Assembly (NCBI RefSeq): GCF_947496515.1 | Contig: NZ_CANMDB010000002.1 | Span: 496,001-560,000 of the forward strand | DNA from: an uncultured Roseobacter sp. | GTDB lineage: Bacteria > Pseudomonadota > Alphaproteobacteria > Rhodobacterales > Rhodobacteraceae | DNA: 64,000 bases | Direction: 5' to 3' | Shown: positions 50,395-59,546 of the stretch, one piece after another | Layout: each line of letters begins with the position of its first letter | How positions within the stretch are numbered: position 1 is the stretch's first letter | Notes under the pieces: generated by a model | Databases searched by the model: none | Told to the model about the DNA's origin: nothing | The model's input: the letters and a program-made list of their open reading frames with translations, nothing else | Position numbers and translations under genes: made by a program

Positions 50395-51663
50395 ATGGCG
50401 TTGAACAGACGAGGGTTTCTGGGGGCCGGGGCAGGCGTGCTCGCCGCCCCTGCCGTATTGGCGGAGGGGCATGCGCGGCCCCGTGTGCTGGTGATCGGCG
50501 GCGGGGCAGGGGGGGCCACGGCGGCGCGCTACCTCGCCCGGGACGGTGCGGGCGCTGTGGCGGTGACGCTGGTGGAGCCTTCGCGCGTCTATGTGTCGTG
50601 CTTTTTCTCCAACCTTTATCTGGGCGGGCTGAAAAGGATCGAGGAGATCGGGCACAGCTACGGCGGGCTGGCGCGCGGCGGGGTCAATGTGGTGCACGAC
50701 TGGGCGGTGGCGGTGGACCGTGCGGCGCGGGTCGTAACGCTCGCCGGGGGCGGGGAGCTGGGCTATGACAGGCTGATCCTGAGCCCCGGGATTGATTTCG
50801 TGGAGGGCGCTGTGCCGGGCTGGTCGCTGGCCGCGCAGAACGCGATGCCGCATGCCTACAAGGCCGGATCGCAGACGGAGCTGTTGCGCGCGCAGGTGGC
50901 GGCGATGCCTCAGGGCGGCATCTTTGCCATGGTCGCGCCGCCCAATCCCTACCGCTGCCCGCCGGGCCCCTATGAGCGGGTGTCGATGGTGGCGCATGTG
51001 CTGAAAGAGACGAACCCCACGGCCAAGATCCTCATTGCCGATCCCAAGCCCAAATTCTCCAAGATGTCGCTCTTCGAGGAAGGCTGGGCGGAGCATTACC
51101 CCGGCATGATCGACTGGGTGGGCGAGGATTTCGGCGGCGGTGTGGTGCGCGTGGATCCGGATGCCATGACGCTGAGCATCGACGGGGAAGCGACGCGCGT
51201 GGACGTCTGCAACGTGATCCCGGCCATGAAGGCGGGCCGCATCGCGCAGATCGCGGGCGTGACAGAGGGCAACTGGGCCCCGGTGCACGCCGCCGATATG
51301 AGCAGCCGGGTCGATCCCGACATCCATGTGCTGGGCGATGCGGCGGCCCAGGGTGATATGCCCAAATCGGGCTTTGCCGCCAACAGCCAGGCCAAGGTCT
51401 GTGCCAATGCGGTGCTGGCGGCGCTGACCGGATCGGCGCAGTTTCCGCCGCGCTATGCCAATACCTGCTGGTCGCTGATTGCTCCGCAGGACGGGGTAAA
51501 GGTCGGGGCCACCTATGAGGCGACAGCGGAAAAGATCGCCCGCGTGGACGGTTTCATCTCGCAGCCCGGAGAGACAGCGGCGCTGCGGCGCGAGACCTAT
51601 GGGGAATCCGAAGACTGGTATGCGGCGATGACGGCGGACATGTTTGGCGCGCCGGTGACCTGA
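50395..51663 (+). CDS. Flavocytochrome c sulfide dehydrogenase-type flavoprotein (FccB/SoxF-like)
   Basis: The protein has 422 residues. Tat signal NRRGFLGAGAGVLAAPAVLA, then the Rossmann motif VLVIGGGAGGATAARYL. The Cys that binds FAD covalently in this family is in RVYVSCFFSNLYLGG, and the two redox-active cysteines are in PYRCPPGPYERV and NTCWSLIAP. It oxidises a sulfur compound, sulfide in characterised relatives, in the periplasm and passes electrons to the adjacent cytochrome. With SoxYZ it could supply or clear carrier-bound sulfur. Confidence 0.88.
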   Translation: MALNRRGFLGAGAGVLAAPAVLAEGHARPRVLVIGGGAGGATAARYLARDGAGAVAVTLVEPSRVYVSCFFSNLYLGGLKRIEEIGHSYGGLARGGVNVVHDWAVAVDRAARVVTLAGGGELGYDRLILSPGIDFVEGAVPGWSLAAQNAMPHAYKAGSQTELLRAQVAAMPQGGIFAMVAPPNPYRCPPGPYERVSMVAHVLKETNPTAKILIADPKPKFSKMSLFEEGWAEHYPGMIDWVGEDFGGGVVRVDPDAMTLSIDGEATRVDVCNVIPAMKAGRIAQIAGVTEGNWAPVHAADMSSRVDPDIHVLGDAAAQGDMPKSGFAANSQAKVCANAVLAALTGSAQFPPRYANTCWSLIAPQDGVKVGATYEATAEKIARVDGFISQPGETAALRRETYGESEDWYAAMTADMFGAPVT

Positions 51664-51718
51664 GCGCTGCGTGACAATTCCGTGGACGGGCAGGGGGCGG
51701 CGACCTAGCTTTGCGCTC

Positions 51719-52636
51719 ATGCGATGTCTGATCGTTCTTTTTGCCTGCCTTTGGGTTCAGGCGTTGCCCGCGCTGGCGGACCGCACAGCCTATCTGGATC
51801 TGGCGCGGAAGGGATGGAACTATCAGCTGCGCACCACGATGATCGGACGCGATCTGTCCATTCCGGTGCATATCAACGGGCGCGATCTGGCGGGGGCGAG
51901 CCTGTGTCTGGTGGGCGAGCGGCCGCATGCCAACTCGCTCGAGGTGATCAATGCGTTTCGGGATCTGGCGGCCCATGTGTTCGGCAAGCCGGTGACCATG
52001 CGCTATGCGGGCGGCGAGGCGGCGCTGTGCGGATCGGGGCGCACGGTGGTGCTGAGGCTCTATTCCGGGCATCCGCCCAATCAGGCGCTGTCGGCGGATC
52101 TGAGCTGGATGAACGGCATTTACGATCTAGGGCTGCCCGCGCGGCGGTTCTTTGTTGCGACCTCGCCTGCCATGGCGCAGACGTTTTTCGGGCGTCGCGG
52201 TCAGGGCACCCATATCATGGTCAAGCAGCCGCGGCCTGGCCAGGTGGGCGGGCTGGAGCGGTCGTTCTACAGATCCATTCTGGTGGAGGAGCTGTTTCAG
52301 TCCTTCACCTTCGGGATGGACATTCTGCTGTTTGACCGGGCAGCGGCGTTTCAGTCCAAGCTGCAGGAGCGGCCCATGGTGCTGGACCGGCTGCCGTGGG
52401 AATCGCGTGATTTCATGCGGGCGCTTTTGCGGTCGAACCCCGCGGGGCTCTGTGCGTTTGATCTCTTCATGATGCACGCGGTGGCCGAAGCACCGGTGGA
52501 TCAGACCGTTGAGCCCGCGTTCATCGAGTATATCGACCGTGAGTATGACGCGCTGCTGCGGCGGGCCGAGGAGACGATGGCGGATGGTCGGTTCGCGCCG
52601 CTGGTGGCCCCCGGCTGTCAGCGCGCCCCGGGTTGA
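51719..52636 (+). CDS. Secreted hypothetical protein
   Basis: The protein has 305 residues. A signal peptide (MRCLIVLFACLWVQALPALA) is followed by an alpha/beta protein with no transmembrane segments. The central block RSILVEELFQSFTFGMDILLFDRAAAF is vaguely reminiscent of DUF2927-type secreted proteins, but I would not assign it. The start at 51719 is chosen for the signal peptide; its ribosome-binding site is poor. Same orientation as the sox-like and moxR operons, 56 bp after the flavoprotein gene. Confidence 0.7.
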   Translation: MRCLIVLFACLWVQALPALADRTAYLDLARKGWNYQLRTTMIGRDLSIPVHINGRDLAGASLCLVGERPHANSLEVINAFRDLAAHVFGKPVTMRYAGGEAALCGSGRTVVLRLYSGHPPNQALSADLSWMNGIYDLGLPARRFFVATSPAMAQTFFGRRGQGTHIMVKQPRPGQVGGLERSFYRSILVEELFQSFTFGMDILLFDRAAAFQSKLQERPMVLDRLPWESRDFMRALLRSNPAGLCAFDLFMMHAVAEAPVDQTVEPAFIEYIDREYDALLRRAEETMADGRFAPLVAPGCQRAPG

Positions 52637-52765
52637 GGGCCGGGCGCGCGGGGTAGATGCCGCCCGCGTCAGGGTCGCGGGTAATACTTTCGGGTGTCTT
52701 TGCGGAAGATGCGGGCGCGGCTACCGTGGAGATCTCAGGCCTGTCGGGCCGCGGGGGGAGAGCGC

Positions 52766-53722
52766 ATGGACACACGACCTGACCCGGCCCAGCCCGGGGT
52801 GGCGGCACTGGCGTCCTATCTTGGCAAGGGATTGGTCGGGCACGATGTTCTGGTGGAGCGGCTGCTGGTGGCATTGCTCGCGGACGGTCATCTGCTGGTG
52901 GAAGGTGCGCCGGGGCTCGCCAAGACACGGGCGGTCAAGCGGCTGTCGGACGCGGTGGAGGGGCGGTTTGCGCGGATCCAGTGCACGCCCGATCTGATGC
53001 CGTCTGACCTGACGGGCACGCCGGTTTACAAACCGCAGGACGGGACGTTTGAATTCGTGCCGGGGCCGGTCTTCAACAATCTGGTGCTGGTGGATGAGAT
53101 CAACCGCGCCCCGCCCAAGGTGCAATCGGCGCTGCTGGAGGCGATGGCGGAGCATCAGGTGACCGCCGGTACGACTACGCACCCGCTGCCTGATCCGTTT
53201 CTGGTGGTCGCGACGCAGAACCCCATCGAACATGACGGGACCTTTCCGCTGCCCGAAGCACAGCTGGACCGGTTTTTGCTGCATGTGGTGCTGGCGCTGC
53301 CGGGGCTGGAGACCGAGCGGCAGATCCTCGATCTGGTGGAGGCGGAGGCGCAGGGCGCGCCCGCGCCGCAGCAGGCGCTGACGCTGACGGAGCTGGGCGC
53401 GGCCCGGGCGGCGGTGCGCGCCGTGCATCTGGCGCCGGAGTTGCGGGATTTCATCGTGCGGCTGGTACTCGCGACCCGGCAGGGCGAACTGGCAGCCGAC
53501 ATCGAACACGCCGTGTCGCCGCGCGGGTCGCTCGCGCTGGCTGCGGCCGCCAAGGCACGGGCCTATCTGCAGGGGCGCGACTATGCCATGCCGGAGGATG
53601 TCGCGGCTCTCGCCGGTGATGCGCTGGCGCACCGGATGGTGCTGAGCTGGCGGGCGGTGGCCGACGGGCGCAGGCCGCGCGATGTGGTGGCGGAGATCCT
53701 GGCCGCCACGCCCCCGTTGTGA
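52766..53722 (+). CDS. moxR: MoxR-family AAA ATPase (MxaR-like)
   Basis: The protein has 318 residues. Walker A GAPGLAKT, Walker B VLVDEINRAPPKVQSALLEAM, sensor 1 VVATQNPIEHDGTFPLPEAQLDRFL and a C-terminal lid. The start at 52766 is chosen because GGGGGGAG stands just before it. MoxR ATPases remodel or insert cofactors into large enzymes; with the following DUF58 and vWA genes it forms the module that in methylotrophs matures methanol dehydrogenase (mxaRSACKLD). It overlaps the DUF58 gene by four bases. Confidence 0.92.
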   Translation: MDTRPDPAQPGVAALASYLGKGLVGHDVLVERLLVALLADGHLLVEGAPGLAKTRAVKRLSDAVEGRFARIQCTPDLMPSDLTGTPVYKPQDGTFEFVPGPVFNNLVLVDEINRAPPKVQSALLEAMAEHQVTAGTTTHPLPDPFLVVATQNPIEHDGTFPLPEAQLDRFLLHVVLALPGLETERQILDLVEAEAQGAPAPQQALTLTELGAARAAVRAVHLAPELRDFIVRLVLATRQGELAADIEHAVSPRGSLALAAAAKARAYLQGRDYAMPEDVAALAGDALAHRMVLSWRAVADGRRPRDVVAEILAATPPL

Positions 53723-54621
53723 GTGCGGCGCTGGAGGCACCGGGGGTCGCGCTTGGTGCCGCGGCGCTGATCGCCCTGCGCCGGGTGGCGCTGACGGCGC
53801 AGGCGGATCCGGTGCTGGCAGCCCTGCCCGGCGGCTTTGCCACGCGGCGCAAGGGCCACGGGCTGGAGGTCGCGGATATGCGCGAATACGTGGCCGGTGA
53901 CGATCTGCGCCATCTGGACCGCGGCACGACGGCGCGCACGGGCCGGTTGCACGTGCGGCAGTTTCAGGAGGAGCGGGACCGGGTGAGCCTGCTGGTCGCG
54001 GATTTCCGGCCATCGATGTTCTGGGGATTGCGCCGGGCCTTTCGCTCGGTGGCGGCGGCCGAAGCGCTGAGCCTTCTTGGCTGGCGCATCGTCGAAGGCG
54101 GGGGCCGGGTCGGGCTGCTCGCGCTGAGTGCGGCGGGGACGGTGATCGTGCCGCCGCGGGGGCGCAGCCGGGGGATGCTGGACGTGATCGGCGGGCTGGT
54201 GCAGGCGCATCGCGACGGTCTGGCGGCGATGGTCTCCGGCGATGGCAAGGAGCCACCGCTGGACACGGTTCTGCCGCGGGCCGGGCGGCTGGTGCCGCCG
54301 GGCTCGGAGATCGTGATCGCCTCCGGCTTCGATGCGCCGGGGGCTGGCCTTGGTGATGCTCTGACGGCGCTGGCGCGGCGGCGCAGCCCGCGGCTGGTGC
54401 TGGTGACGGATGCGCAAACGACGGCGATGCCGCGGGGCCGGTATCCGGTGCGGCTGGCCGATGGTCGGCGGTTGCGGTTGCGGCTGGGGGGCGCGCCGCC
54501 AGCGCAGGACCGCTTTGCCCCGATTGCCGGACGCGACGCGCTGATCCTCGACGCAGGCGAGACGGTGGAGCAGACCGCGCGGCGGCTGGTGGCGGGCTTC
54601 GCGGAGGCCGGGGCCCCGTGA
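53719..54621 (+). CDS. DUF58 protein (MxaS-like)
   Basis: The protein has 300 residues with the DUF58 signature YVAGDDLRHLDRGTTARTGRLHVRQFQEERDR. A GTG start overlaps the moxR stop. DUF58 proteins accompany MoxR ATPases and are thought to act with the vWA proteins encoded downstream; the biochemical role is not known. Equivalent to mxaS by position. Confidence 0.88.
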   Translation: MSAALEAPGVALGAAALIALRRVALTAQADPVLAALPGGFATRRKGHGLEVADMREYVAGDDLRHLDRGTTARTGRLHVRQFQEERDRVSLLVADFRPSMFWGLRRAFRSVAAAEALSLLGWRIVEGGGRVGLLALSAAGTVIVPPRGRSRGMLDVIGGLVQAHRDGLAAMVSGDGKEPPLDTVLPRAGRLVPPGSEIVIASGFDAPGAGLGDALTALARRRSPRLVLVTDAQTTAMPRGRYPVRLADGRRLRLRLGGAPPAQDRFAPIAGRDALILDAGETVEQTARRLVAGFAEAGAP

Positions 54622-54986
54622 CCGACCGCGCCATCAGCGAAGCGGCCATGCTGGCCAGCCTGCGCGACATCCGACTGCCGGAGATAGCGGCGGGCGGCAC
54701 GCTGGCCGAGGTCGCAGCAGTCATCGGGCTGGCGAGTGTTGCGGCATTGCTGCTCGTGGGGGTGATCCGGCTGTTGAGCCGCGAGAAGCAGCCGCAGGCC
54801 ACCGGGTCGGAGACGGGGCTGGCGGCCCTGGCGCATCTGACCGGGGCGGAGCGGCGCGTCGCCTTGCTGCACCTGCTCCGCGCGCGGGCGCCGGAGCGGT
54901 TTGCGGCCATCAAAGGCGAGATCTACACCCCCGGCGGCGGTATCGATCTGGAGACGCTGGAGCATGAGGTGCGGCGCTGTGCTTGA
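54618..54986 (+). CDS. DUF4381 membrane protein
   Basis: The protein has 122 residues with one transmembrane helix (AAVIGLASVAALLLVGVIRLL) after an N-terminal LRDIRLPEIAAGGTLA, the DUF4381 layout, and a cytosolic C-terminal domain (EIYTPGGGIDLETLEHEVRR). GTG start overlapping DUF58. It holds the place of mxaA in the methylotroph cluster but is much shorter than MxaA. Confidence 0.78.
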   Translation: MTDRAISEAAMLASLRDIRLPEIAAGGTLAEVAAVIGLASVAALLLVGVIRLLSREKQPQATGSETGLAALAHLTGAERRVALLHLLRARAPERFAAIKGEIYTPGGGIDLETLEHEVRRCA

Positions 54987-55941
54987 GCTGGCCGATCCCT
55001 GGGTGCTGTTGCTGTTGCCGCTGCCGTTTTTGGCGCGCCATCTGCTGAGCCCGGATCAGCTGACCGGTGGTGCGATGCGCGTGCCGGACCGGATCGGGGC
55101 TGTCTTGCTCGCAGGCGGGCAGGGGCCCTCGGCCAGTGCGGGGGCCGGTGCTACCCGCGGGTTGCTCTGGGCGGTCTGGGCGCTGCTGCTGCTGGCGGCT
55201 GCCGGGCCGCGCGATCTGGCCCCGGTGTCGGCGCTGAAAGTGACGGGGCGCGATCTGGCCATCGTGCTGGATCTGTCGGGGTCGATGGTGCGCGATGATT
55301 TCGACCTCGACGACCGCCAGATCAGCCGGCTGGAGGCGGTGACCACCGTGGGCGCGGATTTCGCCCGGCGGCGCGGCGGGGACAGGGTGGCGCTGATCGT
55401 CTTTGGCTCGGAAGCCTATTACGCGGCCCCCTTTACCTTTGACGTGGAAGCCGTGGCCCGGCGGATCGAAGGCGCGACCATTGGTATCTCGGGGCGGGCC
55501 ACCAATATCTCCGACGGTCTGGGGCTTGCCATCAAGCGGATGACGCAGAGTGCGGCGGCCAGCCGGGTGGTGATCCTGCTGTCCGATGGCATCAACAACG
55601 CGGGTGCGACGAACCCGCGCGGGGTGGCGGAGCTGGCCGCGCGCGAAGGGATCCGGGTGCATACCATTGCGCTCGGGCCGAAGGATCTGACCACGGCGGA
55701 GGCGGGCGAGCGCGGGGTGGTAGATGCGGCCACGCTGCAGGCCATTTCCGAGATCTCGGGAGGCGAGAGTTTCCGGGTGCGGACGACCGATGATCTGGTG
55801 GCAGTGTCCGAGGCGCTGGACCGGCTGGAAGCCACCGACAGCGACGGTCTGGCGGCGGAGGTCTTTCGCGACTACTGGTTCTGGCCCGCGGCGCTGGCGG
55901 CGGGTCTGGGTCTGTGGCTGGGCTGGAGGGAGCTGACATGA
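54979..55941 (+). CDS. von Willebrand A domain membrane protein 1 (BatA/MxaC-like)
   Basis: The protein has 320 residues. It starts VLELADPWVLLLLPLPFLAR with GTG at 54979, overlapping the previous stop by 8 bp. The vWA MIDAS residues are DLSGSM, the Thr in RATNISDGLG and LLSDGINN. Transmembrane helices flank the vWA domain. It probably binds a divalent metal, and in the mxa context such proteins serve calcium or lanthanide insertion into methanol dehydrogenase. Confidence 0.88.
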   Translation: MLELADPWVLLLLPLPFLARHLLSPDQLTGGAMRVPDRIGAVLLAGGQGPSASAGAGATRGLLWAVWALLLLAAAGPRDLAPVSALKVTGRDLAIVLDLSGSMVRDDFDLDDRQISRLEAVTTVGADFARRRGGDRVALIVFGSEAYYAAPFTFDVEAVARRIEGATIGISGRATNISDGLGLAIKRMTQSAAASRVVILLSDGINNAGATNPRGVAELAAREGIRVHTIALGPKDLTTAEAGERGVVDAATLQAISEISGGESFRVRTTDDLVAVSEALDRLEATDSDGLAAEVFRDYWFWPAALAAGLGLWLGWRELT

Positions 55942-56837
55942 GCGCGGCCGATGTCACCCTGCTGCGGCCCGGATGGTTGCTCGCGCTGCCCGCGCTGGCG
56001 CTGGTGGGCTGGTGGCTGTGGCAGCGGCGCGGCGGTCTGGGTGATTGGCAGCGCGCGAGCGATCCTGCGTTGCTGCGCGCCATGGCAGCCCTCGGCCGGG
56101 TGGATCAGGGTGCGAGCCGGGCGCCGCTGGTGGCGATGCTGGCGGCACTTGGGCTGATCATCCTGGGGCTTGCCGGTCCGGCGGTGGAGCGGCGCGATAC
56201 GCTGTCCTACCGCAACCTCGACGGTGTGCTTTTTGTCATCGACGCCTCGCCCAGTGTGACGACACACGCCCGCTGGTCGCAGTTGCAGGCCATGGGGCGG
56301 TTCGGTCTGGCCGCCCTCGGCACCCGGCCCGGGGGGCTGATTGTGTTTGCGGGCGATGCTTATGTGGCGACGGATATGACGCGCGATCATCTGCAGCTGG
56401 GGCAGACCCTGTCGCTGATCGGGCCTGAGACGGTGCCCGACCCCGGGTCGCGCCCCGAACGGGCGCTGGCGCTGGCCGAGACGGTGCTGGCCGAGGCCGG
56501 TGTGCTGGCGGGGGATGTGGTGGTAATGACCGATGGAGCCGGGCTGGGGCCATCGTCGCTGCAGGCCACGGGGGCTATCGCCGCGCGCGGCGCGCGGGTC
56601 TCGCTGGTGGCGCTGGAGGGGCTGACGCCCGCCTTCGAGACCCACGCCGCGGTGGGGCAGGGCCGGGTGTTCACGCTGGGCGAGACCGGCGCGCTGACCG
56701 ACTGGCTGACCGAGGCGGCGCGCAGCCGGTTGGAACGGCAGCAGACGCCGCTGCTCTTTTGGACGGATCTGGGGCGGTATCTGCTGCTGCTCGCGCTGGT
56801 GCCGTTGCTGACCCTGTTCCGGCGGTCGGCGGTATGA
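55938..56837 (+). CDS. von Willebrand A domain membrane protein 2 (BatB/MxaL-like)
   Basis: The protein has 299 residues. Transmembrane helices occur at LLALPALALVGWWLW and MLAALGLIILGLA, then a vWA domain with MIDAS-like DASPSV and VMTDGAG, and a final transmembrane segment LLLLALVPLLTLF. ATGA overlap with the previous gene. Paralogue of the preceding protein and probably its partner. Confidence 0.87.
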   Translation: MSAADVTLLRPGWLLALPALALVGWWLWQRRGGLGDWQRASDPALLRAMAALGRVDQGASRAPLVAMLAALGLIILGLAGPAVERRDTLSYRNLDGVLFVIDASPSVTTHARWSQLQAMGRFGLAALGTRPGGLIVFAGDAYVATDMTRDHLQLGQTLSLIGPETVPDPGSRPERALALAETVLAEAGVLAGDVVVMTDGAGLGPSSLQATGAIAARGARVSLVALEGLTPAFETHAAVGQGRVFTLGETGALTDWLTEAARSRLERQQTPLLFWTDLGRYLLLLALVPLLTLFRRSAV

Positions 56838-57508
56838 GGGCGCTGGCGGTGATCGCCGTGGCCGCGCTTGGGCTGGCGGTGGCTTTGGGCGGTGCGGCCC
56901 CCTTTGGCCGGGTGCTGCTGGCCGCCGGGTTGCCGGCGTTGGCGGAGCGGTTTTTTGCGGATCCCGGCTGGCGCGGTGTCGCGCGCTACCGCGCCGCAGA
57001 CCCGGAGGCAGCGGCAGCGCATTTCGCCGACGCTGGCGCGCTCTTCAACCTTGGCAACGCGGAGGCGCAGGCAGGGCGCCATGCCGCAGCACTGGAGGCG
57101 TTTGACCGGGCGCGGGCGGGCGGGGACGCGGATGCGCAGGCCAATTTCGACGTGGTGGCGGCCTACTACGCGGGGCTGGGGATCGACCCGGAGGCTCTGG
57201 GGCTTTTCCCCGAGCGCAAGGAGGGACCGACGGAGGAGAGCTTTGTCGCGCGGGGCAACGGACGGGCGGCGGGCACCGGCAGCGATGTGACCAACACCAA
57301 CACCATGCTGGGGCTGGCGGAGCTGCAAAGCCGCGGGACGCTGGGGGTGCGGCGGATCTTTGACGATCGGTTCATGGTCGCGGACGCGCGCTGGTTGCAG
57401 CAACTGTCGGACGTTCCGGGCGACTACATGGCCGCGCGGATCGCGCAGGAACACAAGCGCCGGGTCAAGCTGGGACTGGCGCCGCCCGATCCGGAGGATC
57501 CGCGATGA
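56834..57508 (+). CDS. TPR-containing membrane-anchored protein (BatC/MxaK-like)
   Basis: The protein has 224 residues. The N-terminal hydrophobic helix (ALAVIAVAALGLAVALGGAA) is followed by a TPR-like block GALFNLGNAEAQAGRHAAALEAFDRA and a low-complexity linker. The BatC type usually has the same single TPR. ATGA overlaps on both sides. Confidence 0.78.
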   Translation: MRALAVIAVAALGLAVALGGAAPFGRVLLAAGLPALAERFFADPGWRGVARYRAADPEAAAAHFADAGALFNLGNAEAQAGRHAAALEAFDRARAGGDADAQANFDVVAAYYAGLGIDPEALGLFPERKEGPTEESFVARGNGRAAGTGSDVTNTNTMLGLAELQSRGTLGVRRIFDDRFMVADARWLQQLSDVPGDYMAARIAQEHKRRVKLGLAPPDPEDPR

Positions 57509-58686
57509 GGTGGGTTGCGCTGGTGCTGTGTCTGCTGATCCCGGCCGCGCCCGCGGCGCAGACCCGCAGCGTGGCGCCGAGCGACGCGGTGATCTGGGTC
57601 GAGGTCGAGGAGACCGAGCACATACCGCTGGTCAAGGAGATGGTGCTGATCACCATCCGCGGCATCTACCGTCGCCACATCACCCGTGAAAAGCTGGTGC
57701 AGCCGTCGTTCGACGGGTTCAGCTGGACCCAGCTGGGCGATGATACCTGGCGCGAGGAACGGCTGGAGGGTGCTCTGGTCAAGACCTTCACCCGGCGGAT
57801 GGCGATCTATCCCGACCGGGCGGGCACGCTGGAGATCGGCGCGTTTGCCCATAACCTGACCCTGACGGACGAGCGCGACAACTGGTTCGAGCATGCGGTC
57901 AGCTCCGCGCCGGTGCGGATCGAGGTCGCCCCGGCACCCGACGGGCCGGACTGGTGGTTCCCGGTCCGGCAACTGCGGATTTCCGATCAGTGGTCCAACG
58001 CGCCCGACCAGCTGACCCGAGGCGAGGGGGTGCTGCGGGTGGTGCGTATCGAGGCTCTGGGCGTGACGCCGGAGATGCTGCCGCCCATGCCGGAGCTGAC
58101 CTCGCCCTCGGGCAGGATCTTTGCGCACCCCGAGCAGCGGTTTGTGGAATTGTCACCCTGGGGGCCGCAGTCCTTTGCGTTCTGGCGCTGGACCATCCAG
58201 CCGGGCAACGACACGTCGACCATCGTGGAGCCCATGGGGTTCGACTATTTTGACACAGTGAACCGGGTGGCGCGCAGCGTCACGATTTCCGCGCAGCGCG
58301 TGGCCTACGGGAGCGTCGTGCCGCAGGGCGCGCCGGTGCCCGAGCCGGTCTCTTCTGCGGTGCTGCCCGGCTGGTCACTGGCGGTTCTGGGCGGGCTGAT
58401 CTGCATCGGGGGAACCCTGTGGGGCTGTCTGGGGCGGCGGTTGAAGGGCTGTGAAGCGCTGTCGCGTTTTGGTCCGCTGGACCCTTTGACGCGGGGTTTG
58501 CGGCGGGCGGCCCGGCAGGGCGGTGCATCGGATCTGCGCCGGGCGGCCACGGCGCTGATGCGGCGCGATGGGCCCTCCGCGCGCCGCATGGATCTGCTGA
58601 AAACGCTGGATCGGTCGGTTTTCGCGCCGGGCGCGGCGCGGCTTGACCTGCGGCATTTCGCGCGGGAATTTCTCAAGTCTGGGTGA
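57505..58686 (+). CDS. BatD-like membrane protein
   Basis: The protein has 393 residues. A signal peptide (WVALVLCLLIPAAPAAA) is followed by a periplasmic beta-rich region (AVIWVEVEETEHIPLVKEMVLITIRGIYRRH, FDGFSWTQLGDDTW), a transmembrane helix near GWSLAVLGGLICIGGTLWG and a cytosolic C-terminal tail. This is the BatD/oxygen-tolerance layout. Last gene of the seven-gene ATGA-linked moxR operon. Confidence 0.78.
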   Translation: MRWVALVLCLLIPAAPAAQTRSVAPSDAVIWVEVEETEHIPLVKEMVLITIRGIYRRHITREKLVQPSFDGFSWTQLGDDTWREERLEGALVKTFTRRMAIYPDRAGTLEIGAFAHNLTLTDERDNWFEHAVSSAPVRIEVAPAPDGPDWWFPVRQLRISDQWSNAPDQLTRGEGVLRVVRIEALGVTPEMLPPMPELTSPSGRIFAHPEQRFVELSPWGPQSFAFWRWTIQPGNDTSTIVEPMGFDYFDTVNRVARSVTISAQRVAYGSVVPQGAPVPEPVSSAVLPGWSLAVLGGLICIGGTLWGCLGRRLKGCEALSRFGPLDPLTRGLRRAARQGGASDLRRAATALMRRDGPSARRMDLLKTLDRSVFAPGAARLDLRHFAREFLKSG

Positions 58687-58784
58687 GATCTACTGGCCGC
58701 CCCACAGCGCCGCGGACCGGATGATTTGTACTAGCAGTTGAAAATGAGACCAGTCCGGGTACCATGCACCCGGGAGGAATTGGA

Positions 58785-59495
58785 ATGGAACACTCAAGTG
58801 CGCTTGTTAATCAGGATGCTGTCTCCGACATCCTGATTGTTGACGATCACCCTTTGTACAGCGACGCTCTGGAGCAGGCGTTGGAACTGGTTTTCTCCGA
58901 GGCCCACATTCGAAAGGCCCGAACGCTCGGGGCCGCGCTGCAGGAAGTGGACGACGGTTTTGCCCCTGAGCTGGTGATGTTTGATCTGAAACTGCCCGAT
59001 GTCAGCGGCATCTCCGGTTTTGTGAGTCTGCGGCAGAAACTGCCCCACGCCAAGATCCTTGTGGTATCCTCGCTGGCCTCTTTTGATCTGGTGCAGTCAC
59101 TGCTGAAGGAAGGCGCCTGCGGGTTCCTGCCCAAGGATACCTCGGCCCGGGGGCTGCGAGCGGTGCTGGCCGATATCGTCGCGGGGCGCACCTATGTGCC
59201 CAAGGATTTCCAGACGCCGGAGGACTGCGAGACCGAACAGGTTTTTGACCATCCCAAGCTGGCGGACCTGACACCGCAGCAGAAACGGATCATGCAGCTG
59301 ATTTGCCGGGGCAAGCCGAACAAGCAGATCGCCTATGAGCTGTCGCTGGCCGAGGCCACGGTCAAGGCGCATATCACGGCGCTGCTGCGCCGGTTGGGGG
59401 TCCGGAACCGGACGCAGGCGGTTGTCATGGTGGAAGGTGTGATCGCCTCGCAGCGCGGGGCCGAGCCGGAGGCCCGCGCCTTTCTGATGCACTGA
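58785..59495 (+). CDS. LuxR-type response regulator (AgmR/MxaB-like)
   Basis: The protein has 236 residues. Receiver domain with LIVDDHPLYSDALEQAL, phospho-acceptor in VMFDLKLPDVSG and LPKDTSARGL; LuxR-type helix-turn-helix LTPQQKRIMQLICRGKPNKQIAYELSLAEATVKAHITALLRRL. Start fixed by GGAGGAATT. With the next two genes it resembles AgmR (ErbR) plus the FIST protein and hybrid kinase of the Pseudomonas aeruginosa ethanol-oxidation regulatory region; MxaB in methylotrophs is the same type. Probable activator of quinoprotein alcohol oxidation genes. Confidence 0.88.
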   Translation: MEHSSALVNQDAVSDILIVDDHPLYSDALEQALELVFSEAHIRKARTLGAALQEVDDGFAPELVMFDLKLPDVSGISGFVSLRQKLPHAKILVVSSLASFDLVQSLLKEGACGFLPKDTSARGLRAVLADIVAGRTYVPKDFQTPEDCETEQVFDHPKLADLTPQQKRIMQLICRGKPNKQIAYELSLAEATVKAHITALLRRLGVRNRTQAVVMVEGVIASQRGAEPEARAFLMH

Positions 59496-59546
59496 TGGCA
59501 CCTCAGCGAGACGGCGGAGCCTTGCGGAGGCGCCGGGGGCCGAGCG

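Noticed and set aside
52721-54913. Minus-strand open frame of 730 codons opposite moxR and DUF58
   Set aside because: Proline, arginine and serine-rich shadow frame; the plus strand encodes MoxR with full AAA motifs.
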